NCBI GenBank assembly: GCA_903813345.2
Contig: CAIIXF020000005.1
Location: 7,073,375-7,137,374, forward strand
Source of the DNA: Owenia fusiformis
Taxonomy: Eukaryota; Annelida; Polychaeta; Sabellida; Oweniidae
DNA: 64,000 nucleotides
Direction: 5' to 3'
The notes beneath the pieces are model-generated. The model was given only the letters and a program-made list of their open reading frames with translations, was not told the origin of the DNA and made no database searches. Position 1 is the stretch's first letter. Every line of letters begins with the position of its first letter. Made by a program: the position numbers and the translations under genes. Shown here one piece after another: positions 27,001 to 31,283 of the stretch.

Positions 27001-29740
27001 GGGTGAGACGAGTCGAAAAAATCCGATTCGAGTCGAATCCGATTCGAGTCAGAAAATGACGATTCGAGTTTCGAATCCGTTTCGAGTCAGATAAAGTGCG
27101 AACAACATCGCTTTTGACCGTTCGTATTTTTAATGCGTCAATGGTGGAAAGCCGGAAATATAAACAAACACAATTCGTCGTAAGTTTATTCTGATTTTAT
27201 TACATATAATCTTTCATTTATGTGTACATACAATATAATAATTTAATACAAGCATATCCAAGTCATTGAAACTTATATATTCAACGCAATATCAAGTAAA
27301 AACATGCATATTGACAGTATTTTTCTGAATTTTTTCATTTTTTCGAATTTTTTTCTCAACTCGAAAATGATTCGATTCATCAACTTCGACTCGATTCGAC
27401 TCGACTCGAAGCCCCAAACCCGCGAGTCCTCGACTCATCGGGTTGTCGTCTCACCCCTACGAACACCTGAAGAAATTTCTTACGTTGCATGATGGGAAAT
27501 CGTGACGTCATGAATCATGATGCATTATTTTAACGAATGGTGAAAATACTCTATTATCGCCCACAATGTTTTTTTTATTAGAACTTCGTCAGATCTCAAT
27601 ATTATCTGGACAGGACTTTCTAACCTGGGACAAAAAGTCAGGTGTGCGTTTATTAGAGAGTGTGCGTTTAATAGAGATAATACGGTAACGCCATTTCCAC
27701 CATTTCAAATTTTATTTGGGCATACTCGACTTTGAGAGACCATGTGTTCATGATTTATCACATGATCATATCCTGCAATTTGATTGGACATCATATACTG
27801 ATAGGCGTAATTTAAAAAAAAAATATTTTCAAGAATATGAAGGAATATGAAAGAATTATGGGAGCTACTCACTTCTTCTATAAAGCTACTAAATAGTTTC
27901 ATTATGAAAACTCAAACGCATCATGTTATTTGATACAAAGTATGATCACCCGCTGACTTTTCTTAAGACCTTCAAAGTGGCTGCAGTATCTGAGCCAACA
28001 TGTTAACAAGGCATTTACATGACAAAAAATCATCACCAGTTATTGGGAGCTGTAAGTTTGAACACCATCTACAACAAAAAGCTAGAGACTTTAACAATAT
28101 GTCACCTTTGCTGGTGGTGACATAAAAATATAATCAGATGTTCAAGTAGAATACCATATGGTATTTCAAAAACAGTTTAGATCTGCACTTTAAACCCATA
28201 CTGTTTATGTAACTTAAGTGCGGTATTAGATTGACGAGTCTGTTGTTTTCTGACCTATTTTTACACAAACATGTACATAATTTCTAAAACATATGATAAG
28301 TACTGATACACGTTTGTGACAAAAATGTTCTTGGGATTTTGCCCACAACTCATGGAACAAGAAAAAAGAAAAATCGTACCTTCGACGTTCTAACATTTTG
28401 TTACCGAAAAAAAACCGTTTCATCACCAGTGATGTAATGGATAGTAAATAAATATGGGATCTTACAAAATAGAGAGAAAATAACGAAAAAGAATTCACTG
28501 TAATGCAAATTCGTCATTTGCAGTAGAATTCAGATTCAAACAGCTTGATGAAAGAATATCCATGTTGATGTGAAATCGAAGGCCCGAAATCCAACCACCA
28601 TACCAAATCCCATGTGCTGAATCTGCCTCAATATAAGGCCAGGGTTTACTCGAGTCTCTAGCTTACAGCTAGACGAAACTTCATTGATTTCGTATGTACT
28701 CTAGAAAAGGTGCTACACGCACCTAGAACTCATTTTTAATAAATTTTATAAATATTTTTAAGAATATTAATCATATTTAGGATGAAGCGTTGCTTGTCTG
28801 GATTTAGATATTTCAAAATTTCATTTCGGAGTTTGACACATGGTGAAATTTTCTCGCTGTAGCTAAAAATGGCTTCCGGTTCTGGACGTGAATAAAATTT
28901 GAAATTATTCTCGCAGTTTTGAAATCAAATATAACAATAGATTCAGACGGGGATCTGATGTTCTTCAAATCTATACATAAAGGTATATTTCATATTATTA
29001 TGCCATATTTACTGTGCGTGTGACACAATGATTTACAATATTTATAATACTAAGGCAGCTCAATCTTCCTCCTCAAAGCTGGAATATAGAGAAGGCTTTG
29101 GACCGAAGTAAGCCAGGGTGCATGTTGGAATTTTTTGCAATTTTGAAAAGTAAACCACTGAATATTCTAGATATTCAAACATTCTGAAGAATTAGCAACT
29201 CTCAATTAATAGTCTAGATACACTAATGCATCGTTTGTGCAAGAATGAAATATGAAGATGATGTGTAAAATGAGTTGTGTAGGCCTATCTGAAAATAGCA
29301 CATGGTCATGAAATTTCATCAAAGTGCACCCTGACCTTAGTCTCAAAAAATATGAACATCATGATAATGGACATTTCCCAAAAAACGGATGCAAAATAAT
29401 ATTCCACTGTACGTCTTGGTTGAATCAAACAATTTGGCAAATGACTGAAAATACGTAGAACGTTCATGAATTGCAAAATTCCTGGCGGGCCATGCTGGAA
29501 AATGTTCAAAGGGCGTTTTCGGTCTATTGGACGACAAAATGCGCCATGAAAATGTGTAAATTTTAATGCTGTGCTGTGGTAAAATGTCTTCATTTCATTT
29601 TTAATTGAAAAACAACGGCAGGCCATCATTTATTACGAAGAAAATGAAGAAAGAATGGAAAAACGAACTTACCTCACGTAGCCGCCATATTTGATAAATG
29701 ACGGTACCCGGATGTAGATTTTGACTTTCACTTTCGATGG
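1..29740 (-). CDS. HUWE1: HUWE1 E3 ubiquitin ligase, N-terminal 2,013 residues, 40 exons, open at left edge
   Basis: HECT-type ubiquitin ligase gene. HUWE1 is a ~4,370-residue nuclear and cytosolic enzyme in human, acting on MCL1, p53, MYC and unassembled proteins. I joined one non-coding and 39 coding exons using GT-AG borders. Coding exon lengths sum to 6,041 nt, which leaves exactly the two bases of the split codon at the end of exon 40, so the whole model is in phase. Order: DUF908, DUF913, Ser/Thr-rich linker, UBA, UIM, charged coiled coil, WWE. The acidic region, BH3 and HECT domain lie beyond the left edge. Most introns are 270-550 bp and nearly all of those hold a snoRNA on the same strand. 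The family assignment is certain. Exact borders are by eye, and alternative exons cannot be excluded. Confidence 0.97.
100..2054 (-). CDS. HUWE1: HUWE1 exons 38-40: WWE domain (residues 1846-2013)
   Basis: Exons: 1967-2054, 1486-1601, 100-399. The WWE domain spans exons 39-40. It shows [16 protein letters not shown] and [18 protein letters not shown], and ends near [13 protein letters not shown] domains bind poly-ADP-ribose or protein partners. After it come a Lys/Glu-rich linker and [16 protein letters not shown], which matches human LIQGLTEDMVTVL. The donor GTAAGG (94-99) shows that the gene continues to the left. Intron 39 (400-1485) carries a repeat element. Confidence 0.95.
568..1382 (-). 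mobile_element. Interspersed repeat, ~815 bp, HUWE1 intron 39
   Basis: Three degenerate internal repeats of a ~120-bp unit (ACCTAATCAGATCTTGG, GCTCTTGCATCTGTAAA, CAAAATGGCCGCCA). A GC-rich piece (GCCCGCCCGCCC) and a terminal palindrome (GCACTTTTTCAAAGTGC) lie at one end. A second copy in the opposite orientation is at 53864-54702. No coding capacity was seen; probably a non-autonomous element. Confidence 0.75.
1750..1815 (-). ncRNA. C/D snoRNA, family G copy 1 (28S G2876 guide), HUWE1 intron 38
   Basis: 66 nt. Terminal stem GAACCA/TGGTTC, box C AATGATGA, box D CTGA, with a CTGA D' box after the TTTACGGAT stretch. The guide before D (CATTTTCCCGAAA) complements 28S CTTCGGGA; the fifth nucleotide upstream of D pairs with human G2876, the site of SNORD50B as I recall. 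The guide before D' complements the adjacent GATCCGTAA. Sites were recalled, not computed. Confidence 0.87.
2235..2275 (-). repeat. Short hairpin element, copy 1, HUWE1 intron 37
   Basis: On the minus strand CATCTATGGGTCC, a hairpin GTCCAG/CTGGAC, then AGTACATTC. A relative lies at 3126-3168 in intron 35, again together with a family G snoRNA. An outer stem ATACA/TGTAT can be drawn here but not in the second copy. Class unknown. Confidence 0.4.
2343..2410 (-). ncRNA. C/D snoRNA, family G copy 2 (28S G2876 guide), HUWE1 intron 37
   Basis: Terminal stem AGAAC/GTTCT, box C ATGATGA, D' CTGA after TTTACGGATC, box D CTGA after TTTTCCCGAAA. It is nearly identical to copy 1 in the guides but has a different outer stem. 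This intron also holds the short element at 2235-2275. Confidence 0.88.
2493..3859 (-). CDS. HUWE1: HUWE1 exons 34-37 (residues 1679-1845)
   Basis: Exons: 3754-3859, 3512-3636, 2951-3103, 2493-2611. They match the human stretch from DPLEQDELHTFTDTMLPG to the residues before the WWE domain: [52 protein letters not shown] and [17 protein letters not shown]. Introns 33 and 34 are only 116-117 bp and are too short for a snoRNA. Intron 34 contains a decayed duplicate of the end of exon 34 (3704-3747). Confidence 0.93.
2793..2862 (-). ncRNA. C/D snoRNA, family D copy 1 (target unknown), HUWE1 intron 36
   Basis: Terminal stem CTGGTC/GGCCAG (one G-U pair), box C GATGATGA, D' CTGA after CATGCCTAATG, C' AGTGATA, box D CTGA after TAAATGATAGGA. 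I do not recognise an rRNA or snRNA target for either guide. Copies 2 and 3 are in introns 7 and 4. Confidence 0.84.
3126..3168 (-). repeat. Short hairpin element, copy 2, HUWE1 intron 35
   Basis: Minus strand CATCTATGCGTCC and CTGGACAGCCCATTC with loop changes relative to 2235-2275. It lies only about 25 bases from the intron's acceptor, unusually close for an independent snoRNA. Confidence 0.35.
3389..3460 (-). ncRNA. C/D snoRNA, family G copy 3 (28S G2876 guide), HUWE1 intron 35
   Basis: Terminal stem ACAGAAC/GTTCTGT (7 bp), box C ATGATGA, D' CTGA after TTTACGGATC, box D CTGA after TTTTCCCGAAA. The central loop differs from copies 1 and 2 while both guides and boxes are kept, as expected if the guides are under selection. 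Confidence 0.88.
3704..3747 (-). pseudogene. Decayed partial duplicate of HUWE1 exon 34 end
   Basis: Within the 117-bp intron 34, a 44-bp stretch repeats the last part of exon 34 (about 64 bp away) with several mismatches. Translated it reads [15 protein letters not shown] against [14 protein letters not shown]. The genuine donor at 3748-3753 lies between the two copies. It looks like a small tandem duplication that is no longer spliced in. Confidence 0.6.
3976..7693 (-). CDS. HUWE1: HUWE1 exons 30-33: UBA, UIM and coiled coil (residues 1434-1678)
   Basis: Exons: 7317-7693, 5086-5160, 4467-4706, 3976-4017. Exon 30 has a Ser/Asn-rich half, then a UBA domain at about residues 1515-1551 with the core [18 protein letters not shown], including the MGF ubiquitin-binding loop. 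Exon 31 codes for a ubiquitin-interacting motif, [15 protein letters not shown], with the Ala-x-x-x-Ser signature. Exons 32-33 code for a Pro/Val-rich stretch and a highly charged Glu/Lys/Arg coiled coil, longer than the human RKEEEERKAREKQ stretch. Intron 30 (5161-7316) has been enlarged by a mariner insertion. Confidence 0.95.
4148..4234 (-). ncRNA. C/D snoRNA, family H copy 1 (28S C2804 guide), HUWE1 intron 32
   Basis: About 87 nt. Box C GTGATGA, box D CTGA preceded by AACCTTGGAGAT. That guide complements the conserved 28S stretch TCTCCAAGGT; the fifth nucleotide upstream of D pairs with human C2804, the SNORD55 site as I recall. The terminal stem is short and partly mismatched. Confidence 0.82.
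4842..4926 (-). ncRNA. C/D snoRNA, family H copy 2 (28S C2804 guide), HUWE1 intron 31
   Basis: Terminal stem ACA/TGT around box C ATGATGA and box D CTGA. The guide ATAACCTTGGAGAT is the same as in the copies at 4148 and 8273. The internal part (CATTGCTCCCTAGTG and TGATAGAGATC) probably supplies degenerate D' and C' boxes. Confidence 0.84.
5219..7180 (+). mobile_element. mariner-family transposon, 1,962 bp, in HUWE1 intron 30
   Basis: Flanked by TA duplications (5217-5218, 7181-7182). Near-perfect terminal inverted repeats of about 189 bp (5219-5407 and 6992-7180), starting CAGGGTGATCC, with only two or so mismatches seen, which indicates a recent insertion. It encodes one transposase in opposite orientation to HUWE1. 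Terminal repeats this long are unusual for mariner, where about 30 bp is common. Confidence 0.95.
5641..6876 (+). CDS. mariner D34D transposase, two exons, 354 residues
   Basis: Cut-and-paste transposase acting at TA sites. Exon 5641-6336, apparent intron 6337-6507 (GTAAGA to TTTTCAG), exon 6508-6876; the join keeps phase between codons. N-terminal paired-like helix-turn-helix region (residues ~1-110, with the KQRGGRP linker), then the catalytic domain: first Asp in ITSDES, second in LHWDNAP, third in LAPSDF, with 34 residues between the second and third (D34D, the mariner signature). Length matches intact mariner transposases (~345-350), and no stop or frameshift was seen. Without splicing, exon 1 would stop at 6357 and the protein would lack two catalytic residues. 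Confidence 0.92.
7961..11299 (-). CDS. HUWE1: HUWE1 exons 24-29 (residues 963-1433)
   Basis: Exons: 10578-11299 (722 nt, the longest), 10101-10223, 9507-9580, 8968-9125, 8552-8674, 7961-8174. Conserved blocks are [115 protein letters not shown] and [11 protein letters not shown]. Exon 24 has a low-complexity Ser/Thr/Pro linker near residues 1090-1120. Exon 29 is almost wholly Ser/Thr/Gly/Ala and has no counterpart that I recall in human, which makes this linker longer than usual. Confidence 0.94.
8273..8360 (-). ncRNA. C/D snoRNA, family H copy 3 (28S C2804 guide), HUWE1 intron 28
   Basis: Box C ATGATGA, box D CTGA, with the guide and internal sequence of the family H copies in introns 31 and 32. 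Only a 2-bp flanking stem can be drawn, so the mature ends are uncertain. Confidence 0.82.
9367..9436 (-). ncRNA. C/D snoRNA, family B copy 1 (18S G1447 guide), HUWE1 intron 26
   Basis: Terminal stem CCTTGT/ACAAGG, box C AATGATGA, D' CTGA preceded by ACACAGACCTGTC, box D CTGA. The D' guide complements 18S ACAGGTCTGTG; the fifth base upstream pairs with human G1447 (SNORD127 class as I recall). The outer pair is C-G here but G-C in copies 4-6, a compensatory change. Confidence 0.9.
9793..9865 (-). ncRNA. C/D snoRNA, SNORD27-like copy 1 (18S A27 guide), HUWE1 intron 25
   Basis: Terminal stem AGATTC/GAATCT, box C ATGATGA, box D CTGA. The stretch GACAAGCATATAT before a degenerate D' (CAGA) complements the start of 18S rRNA (GCATATGCTTGTC), placing A27 opposite the fifth position. 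SNORD27 guides A27 in human. The D' box is imperfect, so activity at this site is less sure than in the intron 16 copy. Confidence 0.82.
10331..10406 (-). ncRNA. C/D snoRNA, SNORD54-like (18S G644 guide), HUWE1 intron 24
   Basis: Terminal stem TAGGC/GCCTA, box C ATGATGA, box D CTGA preceded by TAATATACGCTAAT. That guide pairs with 13 of 14 bases of 18S AATAGCGTATATTA, with G644 at the fifth position. The stretch ACAGCCTTGCCCT, just upstream of a degenerate D', also complements 18S AGGGCAAGTCTGG about 40 nt away, so both guides address one rRNA region. It is the only copy in the window. Confidence 0.9.
11382..11449 (-). ncRNA. C/D snoRNA, family B copy 2 (18S G1447 guide), HUWE1 intron 23
   Basis: Terminal stem CTTGT/ACAAG, box C AATGATGA, D' CTGA after CAGACCTGTC, box D CTGA after TATCTCAAC. 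Flanks downstream of the module match those of copy 3 (CTCAAATCAATTTAATAT), so these two adjacent-intron copies arose by a duplication that included flanking intron. Confidence 0.9.
11646..17407 (-). CDS. HUWE1: HUWE1 exons 13-23: DUF913 armadillo-like region (residues 398-962)
   Basis: Exons: 17322-17407, 16692-16793, 15874-16144, 15419-15520, 14919-14999, 14447-14553, 13808-13985, 13402-13493, 12884-13132, 12288-12464, 11646-11894. Diagnostic blocks are [105 protein letters not shown] and [18 protein letters not shown]. Exon 15 codes for a Ser/Pro-rich insert (residues ~480-545) longer than in human, and exon 21 for an acidic stretch ([12 protein letters not shown]). Intron 12 (17408-19955) is the longest inside this part because of inserted repeats. 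Confidence 0.95.
12018..12089 (-). ncRNA. C/D snoRNA, family B copy 3 (18S G1447 guide), HUWE1 intron 22
   Basis: Terminal stem GTCTTG/CAAGAC. It is paired over six bases although its bases differ from the other copies. Box C AATGATGA, D' and D CTGA, with the 18S G1447 guide unchanged. Confidence 0.9.
12601..12725 (-). ncRNA. H/ACA box snoRNA, 125 nt, HUWE1 intron 21
   Basis: Textbook hairpin-hinge-hairpin-tail. 5' hairpin: lower stem GCATTG/CGATGC, a pocket, upper stem CCCATTGT/ACAGTGGG. Hinge: H box ATATAA (12664-12669). 3' hairpin: lower stem TGCAGT/ACTGCA, a pocket, and an upper stem near CCTTTCAT/ATGGGAAG. ACA lies directly after the stem, exactly three bases before the end (12601). It should guide pseudouridylation; I did not assign targets. 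Found by hand-folding only. Confidence 0.78.
13273..13357 (-). ncRNA. C/D snoRNA, family A copy 1 (18S A159 guide), HUWE1 intron 20
   Basis: Perfect 11-bp terminal stem ATTGATTGTTC/GAACAATCAAT, box C AATGATGA, D' CTGA, box D CTGA preceded by GCTCTAGAATTACA. The guide complements 18S GGTAATTCTAGAGC, with human A159 at the fifth position (SNORD45 class as I recall). Confidence 0.91.
13594..13663 (-). ncRNA. C/D snoRNA, family B copy 4 (18S G1447 guide), HUWE1 intron 19
   Basis: Terminal stem GCTTGT/ACAAGC, box C AATGATGA, D' CTGA after ACACAGACCTGTC, box D CTGA. The internal spacer reads AATATCTGATGTG, one base off the commoner form. Confidence 0.9.
14149..14218 (-). ncRNA. C/D snoRNA, family B copy 5 (18S G1447 guide), HUWE1 intron 18
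   Basis: Terminal stem GCTTGT/ACAAGC with standard boxes. The guide reads ATACAGACCTGTC, so the distal base of the rRNA duplex changes but the core around G1447 is kept. Upstream intron sequence (GTTTAGGGTCC at 14092) also matches copy 6, again pointing to duplication with flanks. Confidence 0.9.
14720..14789 (-). ncRNA. C/D snoRNA, family B copy 6 (18S G1447 guide), HUWE1 intron 17
   Basis: Nearly identical to copy 5 in the next intron, including shared flanking intron sequence on one side. Stem GCTTGT/ACAAGC, box C AATGATGA, D' and D CTGA. Confidence 0.9.
15186..15257 (-). ncRNA. C/D snoRNA, SNORD27-like copy 2 (18S A27 guide), HUWE1 intron 16
   Basis: Terminal stem GATG/CATC, box C GTGATGA, D' CTGA preceded by GACAAGCATATGT, box D CTGA. 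The D' guide pairs with 12-13 bases of 18S GCATATGCTTGTC, with A27 at the fifth position. Outside the guide it is unlike the intron 25 copy, so the two may be old paralogs. Confidence 0.86.
15613..15683 (-). ncRNA. C/D snoRNA, family C copy 1 (target unsure), HUWE1 intron 15
   Basis: Same module as the copies at 21434 and 23263, but the terminal stem has shrunk to TCC/GGA. Box D CTGA follows GAGCAATTACATT; box C is degenerate (CGATGATA). It may be decaying. Confidence 0.7.
16327..16409 (-). ncRNA. C/D snoRNA, family A copy 2 (18S A159 guide), HUWE1 intron 14
   Basis: Ten-bp terminal stem with one G-U pair (TTGATTGTTC and GAACAACCAA on the plus strand). Box C AATGATGA, D' CTGA after TTGACTTTCT, box D CTGA, with the same 18S A159 guide. 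Confidence 0.91.
16885..16963 (-). ncRNA. C/D snoRNA, family A copy 3 (18S A159 guide), HUWE1 intron 13
   Basis: Terminal stem GGTTGTTC/GAACAACC; the C-G pair replaces the T-A or G-U pair of copies 1 and 2. The region between the guides has drifted (GCTGAAAG, TTTACAG) but box C, box D and the A159 guide are intact. Confidence 0.9.
17530..17599 (-). ncRNA. C/D snoRNA, family F copy 1 (possible 28S A1871 guide), HUWE1 intron 12
   Basis: Terminal stem TGGCT/AGCCA, box C GATGATGA, D' CTGA after ATGATCTAATC, C' CAGTGAT, box D CTGA after CTATTTTTGA. The box D guide can pair with 28S CTGAAAATGG through two G-U pairs. It lies beside the large foldback insertion. Confidence 0.84.
17955..18803. mobile_element. 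Foldback element: ~850-bp near-perfect palindrome
   Basis: Two arms of about 420 bp each (17955-18378 and 18385-18803) are inverted copies with a centre near 18381. The ends read CACCCTATGCAGACAG and CTGTCTGCATAGGGTG. A transcript through HUWE1 intron 12 would form a long double-stranded hairpin. Open frames here (for example 18608-18799) are mirrored in both arms and are not genes. Confidence 0.85.
19956..25733 (-). CDS. HUWE1: HUWE1 exons 2-12: start codon and DUF908 armadillo-like region (residues 1-397)
   Basis: Exons: 25550-25733 (ATG at 25693-25691), 24938-25057, 24239-24399, 23419-23497, 23082-23144, 22734-22808, 22331-22447, 21707-21806, 21161-21261, 20688-20749, 19956-20125. The start gives [10 protein letters not shown], closely matching human MKVDRTKLKK, and no earlier in-frame ATG lies in exon 2. 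Recognisable blocks are [76 protein letters not shown] and [17 protein letters not shown]. In human this stretch forms the first armadillo-repeat-like part of the HUWE1 ring. The KVEIKIEKRTTSN-type insert of human is shorter here. Domain extent is by homology to human. Confidence 0.95.
20332..20408 (-). ncRNA. C/D snoRNA, family A copy 4 (18S A159 guide), HUWE1 intron 11
   Basis: Terminal stem GTTGTTC/GAACAAC, box C AGTGATGA (closest to consensus), box D CTGA, guide GCTCTAGAATTACA. The D' half is the most diverged of the four copies. Confidence 0.9.
20955..21022 (-). ncRNA. H/ACA-type hairpin with ACA tail, copy 1, HUWE1 intron 10
   Basis: Lower stem GCACTGTG/CACATTGC (one mismatch), pocket, upper stem TCACTC/GAGTGA with a nine-base loop. 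T-ACA-TCA then follows, so ACA is three bases from the end. This is the 3' half of an H/ACA RNA. A matching 5' hairpin and H box were not found, so the full RNA is unresolved. A near-identical copy is at 22176. Confidence 0.55.
21434..21508 (-). ncRNA. C/D snoRNA, family C copy 2 (target unsure), HUWE1 intron 9
   Basis: Terminal stem CTGTCC/GGACAG, degenerate box C CGATGATA, box D CTGA preceded by TTGAGCAATTACATT. The guide shares eight bases (TGTAATTG) with 18S, which is too few to claim a target. The AAATAATTTGCCGATCATAAAC stretch (21478-21499) is conserved in all three copies. Confidence 0.76.
22176..22244 (-). ncRNA. H/ACA-type hairpin with ACA tail, copy 2, HUWE1 intron 8
   Basis: Same hairpin as at 20955 with one loop change (CTATGTCAT for CTATCTCAT). 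ATAATA, which fits the H box pattern ANANNA, lies just upstream of the lower stem in this copy. It occupies an intron without a C/D snoRNA, fitting the one-snoRNA-per-intron pattern. Confidence 0.55.
22568..22635 (-). ncRNA. C/D snoRNA, family D copy 2 (target unknown), HUWE1 intron 7
   Basis: Same boxes and guides as the family D copy at 2793, but the box C region reads AGTGATGA. The stem is reduced to AGC/GCT and a base changes in each guide (ACTTGCCTAATG; CCTTAATGATAGGA). It may be a weaker or decaying copy. Confidence 0.76.
22967..23034 (-). ncRNA. C/D snoRNA, family E copy 1 (target unknown), HUWE1 intron 6
   Basis: Terminal stem GGCC/GGCC, box C ATGATGA, D' CTGA after ACCGATCTAATC, C' TGTGATT, box D CTGA after TTAATGTTGAGA. 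It shares the D' guide with family F but has a different box D guide, so E and F are paralogs with one guide replaced. Confidence 0.85.
23263..23335 (-). ncRNA. C/D snoRNA, family C copy 3 (target unsure), HUWE1 intron 5
   Basis: Terminal stem CTGTCC/GGACAG, box C AATGATAT, box D CTGA after GAGCAATTACATT. The central loop differs from copies 1 and 2 (ATTAAGTACTG region) while both ends and the box D guide are constant. Confidence 0.76.
23644..23711 (-). ncRNA. C/D snoRNA, family D copy 3 (target unknown), HUWE1 intron 4
   Basis: Terminal stem CAGCC/GGCTG, box C GATGATGA, D' CTGA, C' AGTGATA, box D CTGA. Guides are identical to copy 1, while the stem bases differ on both sides and still pair. 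Confidence 0.86.
24641..24710 (-). ncRNA. C/D snoRNA, family E copy 2 (target unknown), HUWE1 intron 3
   Basis: Terminal stem TGGCC/GGCCA, box C ATGATGA, D' CTGA after GCCGATCTAATC, box D CTGA after TTAATGCTGAGA. The single guide difference from copy 1 (T to C) would keep pairing to a G in the target. Confidence 0.86.
24750..24962 (-). repeat. Tandem duplication at the end of HUWE1 exon 3
   Basis: A stretch of about 95 bp covering the last bases of exon 3, its donor and intron sequence is repeated once downstream (GCTCATATTTACCTTTGCAT at about 24837 and 24924). The second copy carries a duplicate donor-like site that would append intron-derived codons if used. Confidence 0.6.
25316..25386 (-). 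ncRNA. C/D snoRNA, family F copy 2 (possible 28S A1871 guide), HUWE1 intron 2
   Basis: Terminal stem TGGCT/GGCCA with one G-U pair, box C GATGATGA, D' CTGA after ACCGATCTAATC, C' CAGTGAT, box D CTGA after TTCCATTTTCGA. That guide gives about ten pairs with 28S CTGAAAATGGA, which would place the methyl group at or near human A1871 (SNORD38 class). Target confidence is moderate. Confidence 0.86.
25928..26625. mobile_element. Inverted-repeat element, ~700 bp, HUWE1 intron 1
   Basis: Ends of about 110 bp are inverted copies: near 25928 GGCCTGTTATACATTGC and near 26620 the reverse complement with mismatches. Both contain the stretch GATATCATCTTCAAATTTT or its complement. No coding sequence between. 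Probably an old non-autonomous DNA transposon. Confidence 0.6.
26723..27692. mobile_element. Inverted-repeat DNA element with a nested insertion, HUWE1 intron 1
   Basis: Ends ACCATATTATCTCTATTAAA and TTTAATAGAGATAATACGGT are inverted repeats of about 25 bp. Another element (26998-27459) is inserted inside. The GCGATAATGGGTG and CTATTATCGCCCAC motifs inside recur at 19545 and 50230, linking these insertions to one family. Confidence 0.6.
26998..27459. mobile_element. hAT-like MITE, 462 bp, nested
   Basis: Terminal inverted repeats TAGGGGTGAGACGA and TCGTCTCACCCCTA. Flanked by an 8-bp target duplication with one mismatch (CAAACACC, CGAACACC). Eight-base duplications and TAGGG ends are typical of hAT elements. 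Internal GATTCGAGTCGAATC palindromes; no transposase. Confidence 0.75.
29673..29740 (-). other. HUWE1: HUWE1 exon 1, non-coding 5' UTR
   Basis: The lower border is set by a donor reading GTAAGT on the minus strand (29667-29672). The exon contains no usable ATG in phase with exon 2, whose acceptor lies 3.9 kb away at 25734. The upper border (transcription start) is a guess, because no TATA box is obvious. The exon carries a YY1-type motif (see 29681-29693). What is seen is the donor and the motif; the exon assignment itself is inference. Confidence 0.55.
29681..29693 (-). promoter_or_regulatory. YY1-type motif CAAATATGGCGGC in HUWE1 exon 1
   Basis: On the HUWE1 sense strand this matches the YY1 consensus (CAARATGGCGGC type). 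It lies within about 50 bases downstream of the likely start, the usual place and orientation of YY1 in TATA-less housekeeping promoters. Its placement just before the exon 1 donor supports a housekeeping-type start near 29.7 kb. The match is seen; the function is inferred. Confidence 0.5.
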
Positions 29741-31283
29741 ACAGAGATTGTTCTGGAACTTGGTTATTTTTCATATTAACCCTAAACCTAAGCAGACACT
29801 CAATGTAATAACTACTCTTTTTTAATCATCAATATATACTGTGATTTATTTAATTGTTTCTTATATTTAAAACATTTTACAACTATACCTCAAAACTGAT
29901 TGTGCAATTGAATTGTGCTCAGTCTGATTGTGCTCCCATGGTGCTTCCAATCTATATAAAGATTTAAATCCGTGAGTCAACCAAATATAATGGCTCTAAT
30001 GATCTCACTGAGCTGGTGTCACTTTTTCCTAGTTGTACTTATCGGTATTATGCACTACCTGTGATAAATTCCCTCTTGATTTCCAGAACCACCCCTGAGG
30101 CTAGTGATAAGCGTTTGGTATCAGTCACGATGTATCAATCCAATTTCTTCAAAAAGAATAAAGGATTTAAGCCCTGGACCCAGTGCTGCGCATCTCGTGC
30201 TAATTTTGGAAACCAACACCTTCAAGGAATGGTCATTTCACACTTGGGCTAAATTCTTTTCACACTTTGCAAAATAGTTTCTACCATTTCCCTTAAAAGA
30301 TATGAAATCACTAAAAGAACATATTTTGAATCAAATTTTTGCAAAGCATGAATTTCAATCTGTAGAGTCAAGTTCACTTTGACAACGACATAGGGAATGA
30401 CCTTGGATGTGGTGTTTGCTTATGTAATGCACTGCAGTTATATGAAGTAAAGAAAAAAATATAACTGAAAACATGAGTATATGCATGTATGTTGATTATA
30501 TTATGGATAATGGATTTCATCATAATTATGGAAGTAATGCAAGTTTGAGTTCACTCACAAATTATGTACAAATTGTGTACCCACAATGCAACACTTTATA
30601 AGAGAACATTTTGAGACCTCTTCTTATTATTGCTAAATGAGATAAAACATATTTTATGCTTCAATTCATTCTAAAATAATTTTTCTTCAAGATAATACGA
30701 GACATATATATTTATCTTGATCATACTCTTTGAAGAGTCAATACTTTATAACATTGAGTACTAGCATAAAGGTAAGATACAGTCTAAAATGGATTACTTT
30801 TGATAATACAAAAAGCATAGTATGTGAATAATGTTAGCACCAGGAAAAATGATCTTGTGAGTCAGATTTGAACTAGGACAATTTGCCTCTAATCCTGAGG
30901 AATTCCAACAGAGCTATTGTGAGATTTCCTTGGATGTTCACTGGTGGATCCAGAAGCTAACAATGGGGGGGTACATTTCAAGTCAGGAAAAAATGTTTCA
31001 AGTGCGGAAAACATTTTGGGGCCCTAAAACCTAAATATTGGGCCCACTTGAAAATTTGTTATGCCCAATTAAAGAACCATTTTTTAAGCCCATAAATTTT
31101 AGGGTCCTAAACATTATTTCTGGGCTCACCTTTGGGGTGGGGGTCTGCCCCCATGCGTCCTTCCTGATCCGACAGTGATGTTTGTATGTTTTTAACATTT
31201 AATGTGGTACTTTCCATTAGTTTTTGCAGACTTTTTATGACATAAAATCAATAAAACATGTATTCTATGAAAAAGCAAAAAAA
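29741..31283. other. Intergenic region between HUWE1 and tRNA-Tyr
   Basis: AT-rich. I see no gene; the open frame at 30016-30252 is not convincing. A repeat near 30945-31170 (GGTGGATCCAGAAGCT ... GGGGGTCTGCCCCC) looks like an old interspersed element. It must contain the upstream part of the HUWE1 promoter. Confidence 0.5.

Larger units (their letters stand above)
25734..29672 (-). other. HUWE1: HUWE1 intron 1
   Basis: 3.9 kb, spliced between non-coding exon 1 and exon 2. It holds the elements at 25928-26625 and 26723-27692 and a member of a dispersed family (ACAAGGCATTTACATGACAA near 28008, also at 9209). No C/D or H/ACA snoRNA was found here, in contrast to the short introns downstream. 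Apparent ORFs at 28226-29629 have no recognisable features. Confidence 0.6.

Noticed and set aside
1-29740. let-7/miR-98 hairpins as in vertebrate HUWE1
   Set aside because: I saw no GAGGTAGTAG-type seed on the HUWE1 strand in its introns, though this was an eye scan only.
30016-30252. 78-residue frame in the intergenic region
   Set aside because: No homology, signal or conserved composition; flanked by AT-rich non-coding sequence.
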